The notes under the pieces were generated by a model. It saw nothing but the letters and a program-made list of their open reading frames with translations, had not been told where the DNA came from and searched no databases. A DNA stretch of 64,000 bases, taken from positions 73,361,597 to 73,425,596 of the forward strand of contig OZ035962.1 of NCBI GenBank assembly GCA_964034945.1. The letters run 5' to 3'. Within the stretch, counting starts at the first letter, position 1, and each line of letters starts with the position of its first letter. Positions 10,901 through 20,620 of the stretch are shown piece by piece. Source of the DNA: Chrysopilus asiliformis (lineage: Eukaryota; Arthropoda; Insecta; Diptera; Rhagionidae). The position numbers were made by a program, and so were the translations under genes.

Positions 10901-13221
10901 ACGTACAAGAGAGCAATATAAAACTTTCAAGATATAGGGATCAGATATTTCGCGAGCATACCGTCTAACGAATCCTAGTAGTGCATTTGCGCGATTAATA
11001 ACTGCATTAATGTGCAAGAGAAAGTTTAGTTTTTCATCGAATAAAACACCCAAATCGAGTATATTATCAGATCTCTCAACCTTAAAACCATCAATTACAT
11101 AATCATGCAAAAGAGGTTTATTTTTATGGCTGAATGAAACAATTATACATTTATTTACATTTAAGACTAGACCATTTTTTTTACACCAAATAGAGAAAAT
11201 ATTTATGCTATCTTGTAATGCAAAGCAGTCAATATTATTATTAATAGTTTGAAACAATTTCAAGTCATCAGCGAACCCAAGGATTGACACTGCTTTTAAA
11301 ACAAGAAATATGTCATTAATGAAAATGTTAAATAATAGAGGGCCGAGATGGCTACCTTGGGGTACTCCAGATGTTACCACTATGTTGTCAGAGAGAGCTG
11401 ACTTAAAAATAACTTTTAAGGATCGTTGCTTTAGGTAGGATTCAATCCAGCGCAAAAAAAGTTGAGAGAACCCGATTTTTTCTAACTTGAAAAGGAGAAT
11501 ATTATGAGGCAAATTGTCAAACGCTTTGCTGAAGTCTGTATAAATGCAATCTACTTGTCTACCTTTTTCCATATCAGTCAAGCATTTATTAGTAAATTCT
11601 AAAAGATTGGTTACTGTGGACCGGCCTTTAATAAACCCGTGCTGCTTATCACTAAGTAATGACTTGCATTGGAATGTAATAGATTCACAAACAATAGACT
11701 CAAAAACTTTTGATACAGGAGCAAGTTTTGCTATCGGCCTGTAATTTTCAATTAATTCTTTTTTACCCTTTTTGTGGACCGATATCACGAAAAAAAGTTT
11801 CCACATTGACGGGAAAAAACATTTCTTGTTAACATAACTCAAAATTTTTAACATTCTAACGTCTCCGAAAAAAGTTTTTTTTTGCGATGGGAGTGCAAGG
11901 TCGGTAGACAAAAATTAAGATTTTCAGATTTAGTGTGGTAAAACACACCGAGAAATGTTTAAGATAATTCGACAACTATAAAAATAGTTAAAAACTTATT
12001 TAAAGCTTTTACGACCTATGTTAATAATTTAGGATATTTCTCGATGGTTTATATGTACTGATGCAGAACAATGTTCACAAGATCTATGGGATATTCATAA
12101 CTTTCGGCCGAAATTTAAGAAATCAAACTTTTGGGCACACAAAATTTTTTTAAACACATTTGTATCAACAACATTTTTACTCATTTTTGTCAAAAGGTTT
12201 AAAAAAATTTCTGCTTTATCTTTATTTTTGTTTTCTATTTAAGTTTAATTTTAAGTTAGTGGTTTTGGGGTTGGCTTCCTCCTTTAAAAATTATTTCTAC
12301 CATTGAAATCCATACATCGTTTTAAGTAACACATTCATCCTACTTACTAACTTTAAGAGAAATGAAGATAGCATGAGTGTAAAATGTACACATTAAGATT
12401 CTGCTTTATAGTATATTTAAAATTCTAACTTCCATAAAAGAATATAAATAATAACAACATATTTTTGTTAATTTTACAGCCGTCCAATAACATCAACAAC
12501 ACCTAACGAACCATCAATTTCATTTTCAACCACACCAATACCATTTCTTATTTCATCAACATTTGCTACATTGGCGAAAAAATCCGAGGAAAAACTACAA
12601 GATCTTGCGGAACCTTCGCTATCATTCTTAAAATCAACTGCCCACGTAGAGGATGTCAAAGATTCGCAGGCCGATGATGAAGAAGGATCCACCAAGGACG
12701 AAGTTGTTCAGGACGAAGAGGAATCCCCATCTGGACTGGAGCATATTGACGAAGACGATGACCTCGATGAGGAGGACACGGAGGACAAACACGAAGAAAA
12801 TGAAGCTCGAAACCTTCGCGATGAAGATGTCAAACACGCTGAAGACCAACAATTGGACACGAGTAGTGAGACCAGCAACGTTAATGCTAATAGCGCGGAA
12901 CCGGAACATATTCCCGAAAATCTCCCAGTGAAATCTAGCGAGGAACCATCTGTTGAACAGCGCATCAAGCAAATCTCCCAGGAAATTGAGAAACTCGGCA
13001 GTGTGGAAAGCGAGGGTGATATCGGCCGCAAAAGTTTCCTCTCCCTGAGTGATCTCATTAAAACTTTACGCCCGAATGATAAGAAAATTCCGCAAATTGA
13101 TTCCGATTACTCGAACACGATGAGAGTTCTAGGCGAAACTTCGTCCTTGGTTGGCAACGATGAGTCGCGAAAGTTCAAAGATAGCGAGGCGACACCTCAA
13201 GTTAATCGAGCTCTTTACTAG
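4971..13221 (+). CDS. C-type lectin-domain protein with acidic C-terminal tail (5' partial, three exons seen)
   Basis: Exons 4971-5346, 5422-5574 and 12480-13221. The acceptor is TTTTTCAG at 4963-4970, donors are GTATCT (5347) and GTAAGG (5575), and acceptors ATTACAG (to 5421) and TTTTACAG (to 12479). Phases agree at both junctions, which makes one reading frame of 422 codons plus a split first codon. The first two exons encode a C-type lectin fold: [19 protein letters not shown], then [31 protein letters not shown] and FICEQ give the four conserved cysteines. No EPN or QPD sugar-binding motif is visible, so calcium-dependent binding is doubtful. The last exon encodes a Thr/Ser-rich linker, a Glu/Asp-rich low-complexity stretch, and a short coiled coil ([16 protein letters not shown]). 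Signal peptide exons are missing from view. If the second intron is retained, translation stops at 5576. A polyA signal lies at 13689-13694. The link of the acidic exon to the lectin exons rests on phase and strand only. Confidence 0.7.
5579..6084. other. Intron sequence, nothing recognised
   Basis: AT-rich first part of the large lectin-gene intron; no ORF or clear repeat. Confidence 0.4.
6085..6519. mobile_element. Non-autonomous TIR element (MITE), ~435 bp
   Basis: CATATCGCTACTTCGGAGGA opens the left arm at 6085 and its reverse complement closes the right arm at 6519. The arms stay paired for about 38 bp up to TCACAACTCAAAAA with one indel. The interior is non-coding. Target duplication is unclear because the flanks also resemble each other. 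Confidence 0.75.
6930..7318 (+). repeat. Dispersed repeat X, copy 1, with retroposon-like tail
   Basis: From GTATAAATTTTAGAAT through TTATCCTTACAGGACTTTCC, GGGAAAAATGGGAAAAAGGA and GGTCCAGTAGTTTTTGAG this matches a second copy at about 15466-16560. The ending GGTCCAGTAGTTTTTGAG followed by CAGACAGACA tracts is the style of many arthropod retroposon 3' tails. Family not identified. Confidence 0.55.
7319..8698. repeat. 1.38 kb tandem array of the 12-bp unit ACAGACAGACAA
   Basis: About 115 copies of a 12-bp unit, apparently without base substitutions. I see only two length changes: a shortened unit near 7330 and a 4-bp insertion (extra GACA) near 7776, which shifts the repeat register. It starts in the tail of repeat X and ends 22 bp before a mariner-type element. 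The frames on both strands are open for about 480 codons only because the unit is a multiple of three and contains no stop; no protein is implied. Confidence 0.97.
8721..9262 (-). mobile_element. Internally deleted Tc1/mariner-superfamily element (542 bp)
   Basis: Inverted termini of about 40 bp: CAGGGTTGGCCAGAATAGAC at 8721 and the reverse complement of CAGGGTGGGCCAGAATAGAC ending at 9262. Both flanks are TATATATA, consistent with a TA target. It carries the C-terminal third of a transposase on the minus strand. Confidence 0.85.
8838..9113 (-). pseudogene. Tc1/mariner-type transposase, C-terminal fragment
   Basis: The 91-codon frame contains [20 protein letters not shown] then [18 protein letters not shown], the end of a DDE domain and the following segment in insect IS630/Tc1/mariner transposases. 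The usual TPLDFFLWGY reads [10 protein letters not shown], so the position of the last catalytic aspartate is damaged as well. It is related to, but distinct from, the fragments at 1950-2303 and 43177-43590. Confidence 0.75.
9290..9780 (+). repeat. Dispersed repeat Z, copy 1
   Basis: TTAATTCCTCCTTTAACTGT, ATCTCAATAACGGTATAAGA and the ending GTAGTTTTTGAGAAATTT then GACAGAAAGAC match a second copy at about 16795-17490. The first 35 bp or so contain a local duplication (9381-9427). Non-coding; looks like another retroposon-type family with a CAGA-rich tail. Confidence 0.5.
9781..10352. other. Intron sequence, no gene
   Basis: The minus ORF at 10093-9761 is not recognisable and runs into repeat Z. 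Nothing else supported. Confidence 0.35.
10353..11911 (-). mobile_element. CR1/Jockey-like non-LTR retrotransposon, 5'-truncated
   Basis: Minus-strand element whose 3' end (10353-10384) consists of AATAAAG-type short repeats, as in CR1/Jockey-group elements. It keeps the reverse transcriptase and C-terminal region but no endonuclease domain, as expected after 5' truncation during insertion. It lies antisense inside the large intron of the lectin gene. Confidence 0.85.
10460..11911 (-). CDS. Reverse transcriptase ORF of non-LTR retrotransposon (open, 5'-truncated)
   Basis: 483 codons without interruption. The RT landmarks are in order: [17 protein letters not shown] (about residues 55-71), [17 protein letters not shown] (about 90-106), the catalytic D in [14 protein letters not shown] (about 125-138), [20 protein letters not shown] (about 181-200), and FADDLKLF (about 213-220). 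A thumb and C-terminal region follow, including [20 protein letters not shown] and [10 protein letters not shown]. Family ORF2 proteins also have an N-terminal endonuclease, which is missing here; the listed start is just where the frame opens after truncation. The unbroken frame suggests a fairly recent insertion. Confidence 0.85.
   Translation of the reverse strand: MSTDLALPSQKKTFFGDVRMLKILSYVNKKCFFPSMWKLFFVISVHKKGKKELIENYRPIAKLAPVSKVFESIVCESITFQCKSLLSDKQHGFIKGRSTVTNLLEFTNKCLTDMEKGRQVDCIYTDFSKAFDNLPHNILLFKLEKIGFSQLFLRWIESYLKQRSLKVIFKSALSDNIVVTSGVPQGSHLGPLLFNIFINDIFLVLKAVSILGFADDLKLFQTINNNIDCFALQDSINIFSIWCKKNGLVLNVNKCIIVSFSHKNKPLLHDYVIDGFKVERSDNILDLGVLFDEKLNFLLHINAVINRANALLGFVRRYAREISDPYILKVLYCSLVRPILEYACIVWMPSYQTHISRIEVIQKRFLRLALHRLPWNDSKILPPYEQRLNLIDLSSLGKRRENFCVLFVYDLLSSRINSTHLLDLVSIDSHLRTNRNKRFIYIDYHRTNYGRFEPIANMSRVFNDNFHKVDFNIDRNVLRNRLL
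11912..12479. other. End of the large intron, no gene
   Basis: AT-rich, with a pyrimidine-rich run ending in the acceptor TTTTACAG at 12472-12479. Confidence 0.5.
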
Positions 13222-13859
13222 TTTCTCCCGAAATCAATGTATAACAGCTAGGCCCCATTAGCATTTTACTAATACTTTGACATCCTTTAAAATCCATATT
13301 CCCACTATTATCGTCATCATTATCGTCATTGTGATCGTCATCATCAAAGTCGTCATAACGGAAGCACAACGAATGAATTAAATGTTCTTAACGAGGAATG
13401 TATATCGCGATTGGTAGAAATACACTCTTTCTTTCTTCTAAATAGAAAGAATCAGATATAAAGATGGACGAATAGTAGTTTTTGTAAGGAAAAGTGTCCA
13501 AGAAATTTTTTGAAAATTTATTTCGTTTTCTTGGGCACTTTTCCATTTGGACCCAGTCGTACGATATCGCTTCTCTTTTGAACATTTTGGATTGTGAGAA
13601 CTTTCAAATATTTTCATTAAATTTTGCACTCATTTTATTCATCTCATCCCCCTTTTGTAGTTTAAAAAAATACACATAGGCACACAGAAATAAATTCGGT
13701 TTGGTTTACCATGGTCCAAGAAAGCTTAATAATATTTAAGTTAAATTTATATCCATGTAATTTTTATTTCAATTTAATTGGTTTTGTAAAAAATAGAAAT
13801 AAAGTATCCGACAACATTTGTCAAAATGAAGAAAATTTTATTGTTTTTTTTAATTCAGG
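13222..13859 (+). other. Probable 3' UTR of the lectin gene
   Basis: After the TAG stop comes a GTCATCAT-rich stretch (about 13310-13350), then AATAAA at 13689-13694 and again near 13798. ORFs here on either strand are short and unconvincing. The segment 13484-13560 contains an imperfect inverted copy of AGTGTCCAAGAAAT. Confidence 0.45.
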
Positions 13860-14863
13860 ACATTGAATATGTACAAATATAGAAGAATAATGATTAGTTA
13901 TACCCGTATGGTGAAACCATAGGGTATATTAACTTTGCCTTACCGTTTGTAACGCCAAGATCTCGTCATCGCACACAAAAATGAATTACACCAGTGTGTT
14001 TAGAATGATCAAAAAAGTTGAATTTAGCATGTCCGTGTGTCCGTCCGTCCGTCCGTCCGTCTGTCTGTGGCGCGGATTGCGGGCGCACGGATTGAGCTAG
14101 AGACTTGAAATTTTGTGCAGATCCGTTTTTCGTAAAATGCGAGGCTAAGTTCGTTAATGGGCAAAAATGGACCATTAGGGGGGGTACCCCCCATACGAAC
14201 GAAATCGTTTTTTGTGAATATCTCAAAAACGGTGCATCTTATCAAAAAAGTCCAAGAACAAAAGTTATTTAGGATATGATTCTACATAAAACTCCCATAC
14301 ATGAAAATCCGATTGGAATAAATTTTAAAAAATCTTATTGGAAAATTTTACTTCAAAGTGGAATTTTGATACAACTGTTCGAATTTTGATACGAATATCA
14401 CCATACGGGTCTGCAATGATTGCCAGATTGGCAATTATAGCTTTTGTTATGTTTTTCACCTTGGGCCGATGGTGGCGATAGTGAGGCTAATAATCGTTCT
14501 TTCTCTCTCATTTTTATGTAATATTGTAGCTTTTAGTTTAGATTCAAATTGATAATTTCCCCACAAATATCCCAGACCAAAAAGCACGCACACATTTAAG
14601 AAGCAAAGCGGTGTTGCGTTGATTCTTATGGTGTCATACGAGGAATGAACTGAACACGTACAGCACACAATGATAAACCGCGATCATTGCGATCACAAAT
14701 TTCCCATTGTGCTTAAAGTTTTAGGGTATTTTAGTTAATACACATACCTAAGCTTTAAGTTTGGGGGATTTTTATTTAATACTTGAACCGCAGACACTAT
14801 CGCCACCATCGGCCCAAGGTGAAAACTAATCATTATTCTTCTATATTTGTACATATTCAATGT
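13860..14863. mobile_element. TIR element with perfect 69-bp arms, split by a DINE-1-like insertion
   Basis: The right arm is 14795-14863 (69 bp). The left arm is 13860-13899 (40 bp) plus 14455-14483 (29 bp), and the joined 69 bases match the right arm without a mismatch. The 555 bp between the two left-arm pieces is a DINE-1-like element. Without it the host element is 449 bp and non-coding. Superfamily unknown; the tips read ACATTGAATATG. Confidence 0.85.
13900..14454 (+). mobile_element. DINE-1-like Helentron-associated element (family 1), full-length copy
   Basis: Starts ATACCCGTATGGTGAAACC and ends TTATAGCTTTTGTTATGTTT. It has the layout known for DINE-1/HINE elements: a 5' sub-terminal inverted repeat (ACCCGTATGGTGA), a CATGTCCGT microsatellite block (14027-14068), a unique core, the inverse TCACCATACGGGT near the 3' end (14398-14410), then a stem-loop (TTGCCAGATTGGCAA, about 14420-14434). 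Its ends are fixed exactly by the interrupted host arm: it went between two T residues with no target duplication, as Helentrons do. Short ORFs over the microsatellite are artefacts. Confidence 0.9.
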
Positions 14864-15498
14864 TCAAGAAGATGCAATAACAAAAGAGCCACAATGCCAC
14901 AAATCAGACGAACAAATTTGTAAAGAACTTGGGGCTGTGCCCGAACCGCTTAGCGGTCCATTTTCCTGAATTGTAGAAGATCGTAGGAGAGGGGTTTTCA
15001 GAAGTGGAGGAGGAAGATATTAGTAGTCGAAATTTTTTCTTTAGAGGGGTAATCTAATGGCGAAGACTAAATCCAAATCCCTTCAGAATTACAGAATATA
15101 GTAAGTCACGGGGTTCACAGAGAAGGAAGGGGGTAGATAGTATTGGTGAAGATCTTTCCTAAGGGATAACTTTTGTAATTATAAAAATTCGCATTATCAG
15201 GGTAGGGGCATCGAAGGAGATAGGGGAGGTCAATATAAAGTATTCTATCCTTTATTCTGCAAGTAACTCTACCTGTGTGCGAAGTTTCGTCGAAATCGGT
15301 TAGGCCGGTTTTACGTGATGCCGGAACAAACACTCAGACATGCAGACAAAAAAAAAATTTCGAAAGACATCAATGCATATTAAAATTTCTAAGAAAATCC
15401 AAAATTAAAAAAATTGCCCCCTTTACAATTTTATTATATGTATAGACTAGCTTGCATACCCGTCGTTGCCGGGTTAAGTTTTTGTATAAGTTTTAGAA
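14864..15498 (+). repeat. Retroposon-like relic and ACTAGCTTGCATACCCGTCG repeat tag
   Basis: The phrase GAAGTTTCGTCGAAATCGGT (about 15280-15300) followed by CAGACATGCAGAC is of the type found at arthropod retroposon 3' ends. At 15448 the tag ACTAGCTTGCATACCCGTCG followed by TTGCCGGGTTA begins; reverse copies are at about 30985-31010 and 54663-54702. The tag leads into repeat X copy 2. Confidence 0.45.
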
Positions 15499-15500
15499 TA

Positions 15501-16335
15501 CAGTAATCCCTCGAACTGCGCGGTTTCGGACTGCGCGGTTTCGCAACTGCGCGGTTAAGTTTTTAATACCAAAATTTCGAACTGCGCGGTAAAAATTTCG
15601 CAGCTGCGCGGTTTTTTTATAATTTCCGTATAAAAAACATGTTCTGAACATATATTTTGGTGAATCCCCGACAAGAAGGCATCAGGTGGTAATTTGGTAT
15701 CTTCGTATATACTATATTTGGTAATTTCGTGCTTATTTAGTATTTATATTTAGTGGAAATTGTGACATTAGGTAAGACAATTGGTGGGGGCGAATTTGAA
15801 GACTTAGAGTCAGAAGATATCATGGAAGTAATGAAGAAAATGTGACTGCTGACGATATTTTGACACAGTTCGGCGATAATTATAGCGACGAAAATGATGA
15901 AAGTGAAGTTATAGAGATTATAAGAAAGAAAAACATTACGCACGAAAAACTGACAAATTTTGTAATGCTTGGTAGTCAACTTTAATAAGAAGCTCTTAAT
16001 ATGGACCCTGATATGGAGCGTGCCTTAAAATTTTGGTGAAATTTGGCAGCCGCTTTAGCCCCATACGCAGAAATGCATAATGAGAAACAAAAATCGGGTA
16101 ATCAATCACTAATTTTTCAAAAAGATTAGTAATACATATCATATCTTTGTATTACTTTAAATATGTCTTTAAATAAAAACTTTTTTCTATTTTTTTTTTT
16201 GAATTTTTCTAATATCTGGGACCTAACCCCAATATTTCATACAAAGTAGGGTTCACAGTGCGCGGTTTCGCAGTGCGCGGTTCCGCAGTGCGCGGTCTTT
16301 TTGTGGAACGTACCGCGTAGTTCGAGGGATTACTG
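15501..16335 (+). mobile_element. Tigger/pogo-like DNA transposon, 835 bp, decayed
   Basis: Inverted termini start CAGTAATCCCTCGAACTGCG (15501) and end with the reverse complement of CAGTAATCCCTCGAACTACG (16335), with TA on both sides (15499-15500 and 16336-16337). Each end carries several sub-terminal copies of TGCGCGGTTTCG-like words. The interior holds an acidic C-terminal transposase remnant. It is inserted in repeat X copy 2. Confidence 0.85.
15791..16130 (+). pseudogene. Tigger-type transposase, acidic C-terminal remnant
   Basis: After EFEDLESEDIMEV (from 15791) a shift leads into the frame 15833-15985 reading ENVTADDILTQFGDNYSDEN then EVIEIIRKKNITHEKL. This is followed in yet another frame by DPDMERALKF and LAAALAPYAEMHNEKQK. 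An acidic segment followed by a helical end fits the C-terminus of Tigger/Jerky-type transposases. The CENP-B-like DNA-binding and DDE domains are gone. Identification depends mainly on the surrounding termini. Confidence 0.55.
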
Positions 16336-16337
16336 TA

Positions 16338-16790
16338 CGAAGAAAACAGGAAAGAACTTAAAAACTTTTGAGAAAAATTTTATCCTTGCAGGACTCTCCG
16401 TTGCGGGTTAGTCTAACACGAGATTCGTGATCAGCGACCCCGAAAACCCCCTAATGCCATTTTTGCCCCGGAAAAATGGGAAAAAGGATATTTGCGTTAT
16501 CCTTACAGGACCTTCTGTTTTGAATTTAAAAATTCCAACACCGGATTCGTGATCCTATTGAGCAGGATTCATAACGAAAAACTCGGTTTAAAAACACCCA
16601 AACCCCCTTTACCCCCCGTTTACCTTCTTAGGGGTAAAATTTCGGGATACCCCGCCTTAGTGAGCGCCTTAGAGAGCACCTTAGTGAACGCCTACGTGAT
16701 GGTTGGGACATACTGTGAAAGTTTCCAGTTTCTAGCTTCAGGGGTTTGGGCTGGGCGTTGATGAGTCACTCAGTCAGTCAGTCCATATTA
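16338..16790 (+). repeat. Repeat X copy 2 (continues across the Tigger insertion from ~15466)
   Basis: Matches repeat X copy 1 at 6930-7318: TTATCCTTGCAGGACTCTCC, GGGAAAAATGGGAAAAAGGA and TATCCTTACAGGACCTTCTG all recur. It extends further, to a CAGTCAGTCAGTCC tract at 16771-16784. The ORF over it is not a gene. Confidence 0.55.
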
Positions 16791-16794
16791 TAGA

Positions 16795-17490
16795 GATTTT
16801 AATATCCTTAGTTCTTCCTTTAACTGTTTTTCGAAAAACCGTTAGTTTTTAAACTATTCGCTAAACTCTAATTTTTTACATTTTTTTAAAATATCTCAAT
16901 AACAGTAAAAGATAACGGATAACGGTAAAATACAAAATTGCGGAGAAGGTAATTCTCATTAATACATCAAAATTCGAAATAATAGAAAAAACTGATTTTT
17001 TGGTATCTTTCGATAACGGTTGAAGATACGTAGTTCTAGTAAAAGCGAACATTGCATTATGTCCAACTTACGTCATACTCAAGACTTCCGAAAAATGCGT
17101 ATTTGCGGAATAAATTTCGAACAACGGAATTGCGATTTTAAAAAAAGCTGCAATTTTTGTTACTTCTGGCAAAGATTAAGTAAATAAAGGTAAAAATCCT
17201 AGAACGAATGTTGGGGTCCGACAGCGGAAATGGAATCTTAAAACGATTATTTCCTTTATATTTTGACTTATAACTGTTACTCGGTTGAGATTCATAACTC
17301 TACAATATTTTCTATACATTTGCAAAATTCTATGAAAAGTTCTGTTGTTTCTTATCTTCAGTTATCTCATCTGTTTTCGGTTAACGAATTTTCACTGACA
17401 TGATCGTCCCATTTCAGGACCAAATGTGCCTGTAAAATATAATGGTTTTTGAGAAATTTTGTACACAGACTGACAGACTGAACAGAATGT
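16795..17490 (+). repeat. Dispersed repeat Z, copy 2
   Basis: Shares CCTTTAACTGTTTTT, ATCTCAATAACAGTA.AAGATA, CAGGACCAAATGTGCCTGTA and TTTTTGAGAAATTTTGT then ACTGACAGACTGAACAG with copy 1 at 9290-9780. Non-coding. Confidence 0.5.
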
Positions 17491-17877
17491 AGATATTTTT
17501 TTTTGTATTTTTAATAACCGAATAATATATTTATTGGTTACATTTCCAATTACAATATACAGGTATTCTGAATAATTTTTTTTAGCATAAAACAGTTAAA
17601 ATATAACATACTTAAGAATGTATGTTCGAATAATACTATACATTTGTCGCAATGAGTTCATTGTGCCTTAGTTGAATATTTTTGATAATGCAGTTTAATT
17701 TTTCTGTTTACTCAAATGCCTGCAAGTATGCTAAATATAAAAGTTTAAAACCTTACAACGTAATTCAGGGCGCATTTACCGGATTCACTAGCGAAAATCA
17801 AAACTAATAAGGTAAAACGTGCTATTACCGTAAATTTTTTAAAAAATCGTTAAAAATAACCTTCCTATTAATCAAAG
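17491..17877. other. No gene seen
   Basis: AT-rich, no supported feature before the left arm of the large TIR element. Confidence 0.4.
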
Positions 17878-18267
17878 CATAAACAAATTATATAAAGACT
17901 GTTTTTCTCTAACAACTCAGCTTTGAAAAATAATCCCCCAAAGCAGCAGATATGCATGCGGTTGGCAGCGCACACGAGCAGCGGAGCATGCCGCTTGGTC
18001 GAAGAAAAACATTGAATTCATTTTCAAACTCTCTGATCTACACGAAGTTTTACCGAAATCGTAGTTTTCTATCAACTTTTGGGAAAGTACCGCTAGCTAC
18101 AACGGTTACCTCCCATACAATTTTTCTTAAATACAAATTTCTCGAACACTGCGCTTGTGAGAAAAAATGCATTTAATCAAAATTAAAGGAAATAATATTG
18201 GCTACATTTTTAATTTTAGGTGAACTCCATCTCAACTCATACTCTCGTTTACAGTTAAGTTCGATTT

Positions 18268-19107
18268 CTTAACTTTGCTCGATTGGATATTGTTAGGGAT
18301 CTAAAAAAAATTACCCGTATTTTTTTGTTTGGTAGAATACCGTCCGGTCGGCGGAGGGGGTCAAAGTCGGCGAAAACTGGAAATCACAAAAACTTTAAAA
18401 ATTTGTAACGGCTTAACCGATTGAAATGATATTGAACATTTTCGAAAGGTAATTCCTTGTCACAAAAAGTATTTTTTGACTTCTTCTCCCTCCCCCTCAC
18501 CGTCATATTGTAAAATTCAATTTAGTGATAATATAAATAAAATTTGGGGGTAAATGCGTTATTTAAAAAAAAAATCAAAAAAAAATCGAATACAAGAAAA
18601 TTGTATATATTTTACTGATTTTAGATTGGTTTTTATGTTTTCTGTACATAATATTAACTCAAAAGATTTAGGAGTTTAAAATTAATTAGAAATTCATTTA
18701 AAAGAAAAAGTTTTTTTTTCTTTGAGAAAGTTTCCGTCTGGAATAAATCTGTGAAAATTTTGAGTTTCTGGAAGTATTTTGACATTTTCAAACCTTCTTT
18801 GAATTTGTTGCTGTTTTTCTTGAGAAATTTTAAATTTTGTCACTAAATTGAATTTTACAATATGACGGTGAGGGGGAGGGAGAGGAAGTCAAAAAATATT
18901 TTTTTGTCACAAGGAATTACCTTTCGAAAATGTTCAATATCATCTCAATCGGTTAAGCCGTTACAAATTTTTAAAGTTTTTGTGATTTCGAATTTTCGCC
19001 AACTTTGACCCCCTCCTCTCCGCCTACTGGAATTTATTCCCCGAAACAAAAAAATACGGGTATCTTTTTTTTAGGTCCCTAACTACATCCAAATGAAAAA
19101 AGTTAAA
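18268..19107. mobile_element. Foldback element with ~260-bp arms
   Basis: Left arm about 18268-18530, right arm about 18845-19107. GTTAGGGATCT at 18292 pairs with the reverse of 19075-19083, and the arms run through ACCCGTATTTTTTTGTTT, GGCTTAACCGATTGAAATGA, AAGGTAATTCCTTGTCAC and CTCCCCCTCACCGTCATA with scattered mismatches. The spacer of about 310 bp has no coding sequence. Outer borders are approximate because similarity fades gradually. Confidence 0.8.
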
Positions 19108-20051
19108 AAAAAAACAAAGGTGACTTTCAAGCTCCATTCAAGTCGAGTATGAAGTTTTTACATATCTCTAATGGTTAATTAGATAATTTGAAAACCATTA
19201 TTTTTCACATATTTTTTCGGAAACTTTAAATATTGCAGAAGAAAGTCATGTAATATTCACATCTTTTTTTTGAATTGTTTAAATCATACTTTAAATTGTT
19301 TAAATAAAATGCATTTACTTGCTTTATCAAACTACAATTCTGTGGAAATTTGATAAAACTTGAAACTTACATTCTCAAAGCAATTTAAAAATATGAACAA
19401 AATATAACAAGATAAAATTTTTAGTTTGCTGATTATTTTAACGTTTAAAGTTCAAAATAAATTTTAAATTAACACACAAACTAAAAATTTTGTCATGTCA
19501 CATATTTATTGTTAGCAATCAAAATATTCAAATCGAAAACCTGCGGAAGGAAAAAATACGCACAAACAAAAAAACACACACACACAATACAAACACACAA
19601 AAAAACACCAAACTCTCTTGCCCCCGCTTCGTGTCGCTGCCATAAGAATTCAACGAGAATAAAACGAACTAGAAACGAACTAAAACGAAAACTGGTTTTA
19701 ACCACTGTTGCCAACTCAAAAATATGAATCCGGTCAAATTTGACCGTTTGACAGGATTTTTTTTTGTTGAATCCTGTCAGAAAAAACGGTCAAAAGTTTT
19801 AGCGTGTTAGATCCGGCCAAAAAATCGGTCAAACCCACGCAAACGACATTTCTGATAACAATAACATAGAAATTGAAAACTAAAATATAAGGAGAAATAT
19901 AATTTTATTTAGGTACAATCGTCTTAATAAAAAATAACAAAAACAAATTAACAAATTCTTTTTAAAAAATAACATTAAAACAAATTCTTTTAAATAATAA
20001 TAAATAAAAAAACAAAGATCTCCAGAAATATATTATAACTTACATATATGT

Positions 20052-20174
20052 ACCCGAATTATAAGAGTAATTTCACCTTGACAAGAGTCATTTTACTTGT
20101 TGTTTGTGCTTTTCAACAACGAACAACACGTAGAATGACTTTTGTCGAGATGAAATTACTCTTATAATTCGGGT
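20052..20174. repeat. Hairpin of 123 bp inside hAT copy 1
   Basis: ACCCGAATTATAAGAGTAAT at 20052 pairs with the reverse complement ending at 20174. The pairing goes on through TTCA and TGACAA.AGTCATT to about 53 bp per arm. Confidence 0.8.
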
Positions 20175-20264
20175 ATTAACTGTTAAAATTTATTAATCAT
20201 CCTCACTATCGGAAATATTATGATTCACAATTGCATTAACCCGAAAAGTTCCAATTTCCACTTA

Positions 20265-20612
20265 CCCCACGACTCCATTAGACTTTTTAGAATCATGATT
20301 TTTTCCCCCACTCCATATTTTGGCGAATAAAAAAATCAGCGCGTGGGCATTTTCAGTCATGATTTTTCATTTTTATTGTGTCTCCATAGCGTACTTAGAA
20401 ATGTCAACCAGGAGGTAATCAGGGCAGCCAACTAGAAATCAGCCAATTTGACTGACCAAATGTCAAAAAAAAAATCCTACTTTTCAGCAGCCGAAAAAAT
20501 CATGACAGTACGGAAATTTAAATCGTGATGCAAGATTTTTTGAGTCTCCATTAGATTTTTTCGTGATTGGATTTAAATACAATCTGGAAAAAAGTCTAAT
20601 GGAGTCGTGGGG
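20265..20612. mobile_element. Harbinger-type MITE (348 bp) with TTA duplication
   Basis: Arms CCCCACGACTCCATTAGACT (20265) and its reverse complement (ending 20612), flanked by TTA on both sides (20262-20264, 20613-20615). The 3-bp TWA target is typical of PIF/Harbinger. hAT copy 2 has the uninterrupted CACTTATAAAT at the same place, proving the insertion. Confidence 0.85.
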
Positions 20613-20620
20613 TTATAAAT

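Noticed and set aside
12634..13058. Antisense and alternative-frame ORFs over the acidic exon
   Set aside because: Shadows of the low-complexity Glu/Asp coding sequence; the plus frame has the splice acceptor and fitting phase.
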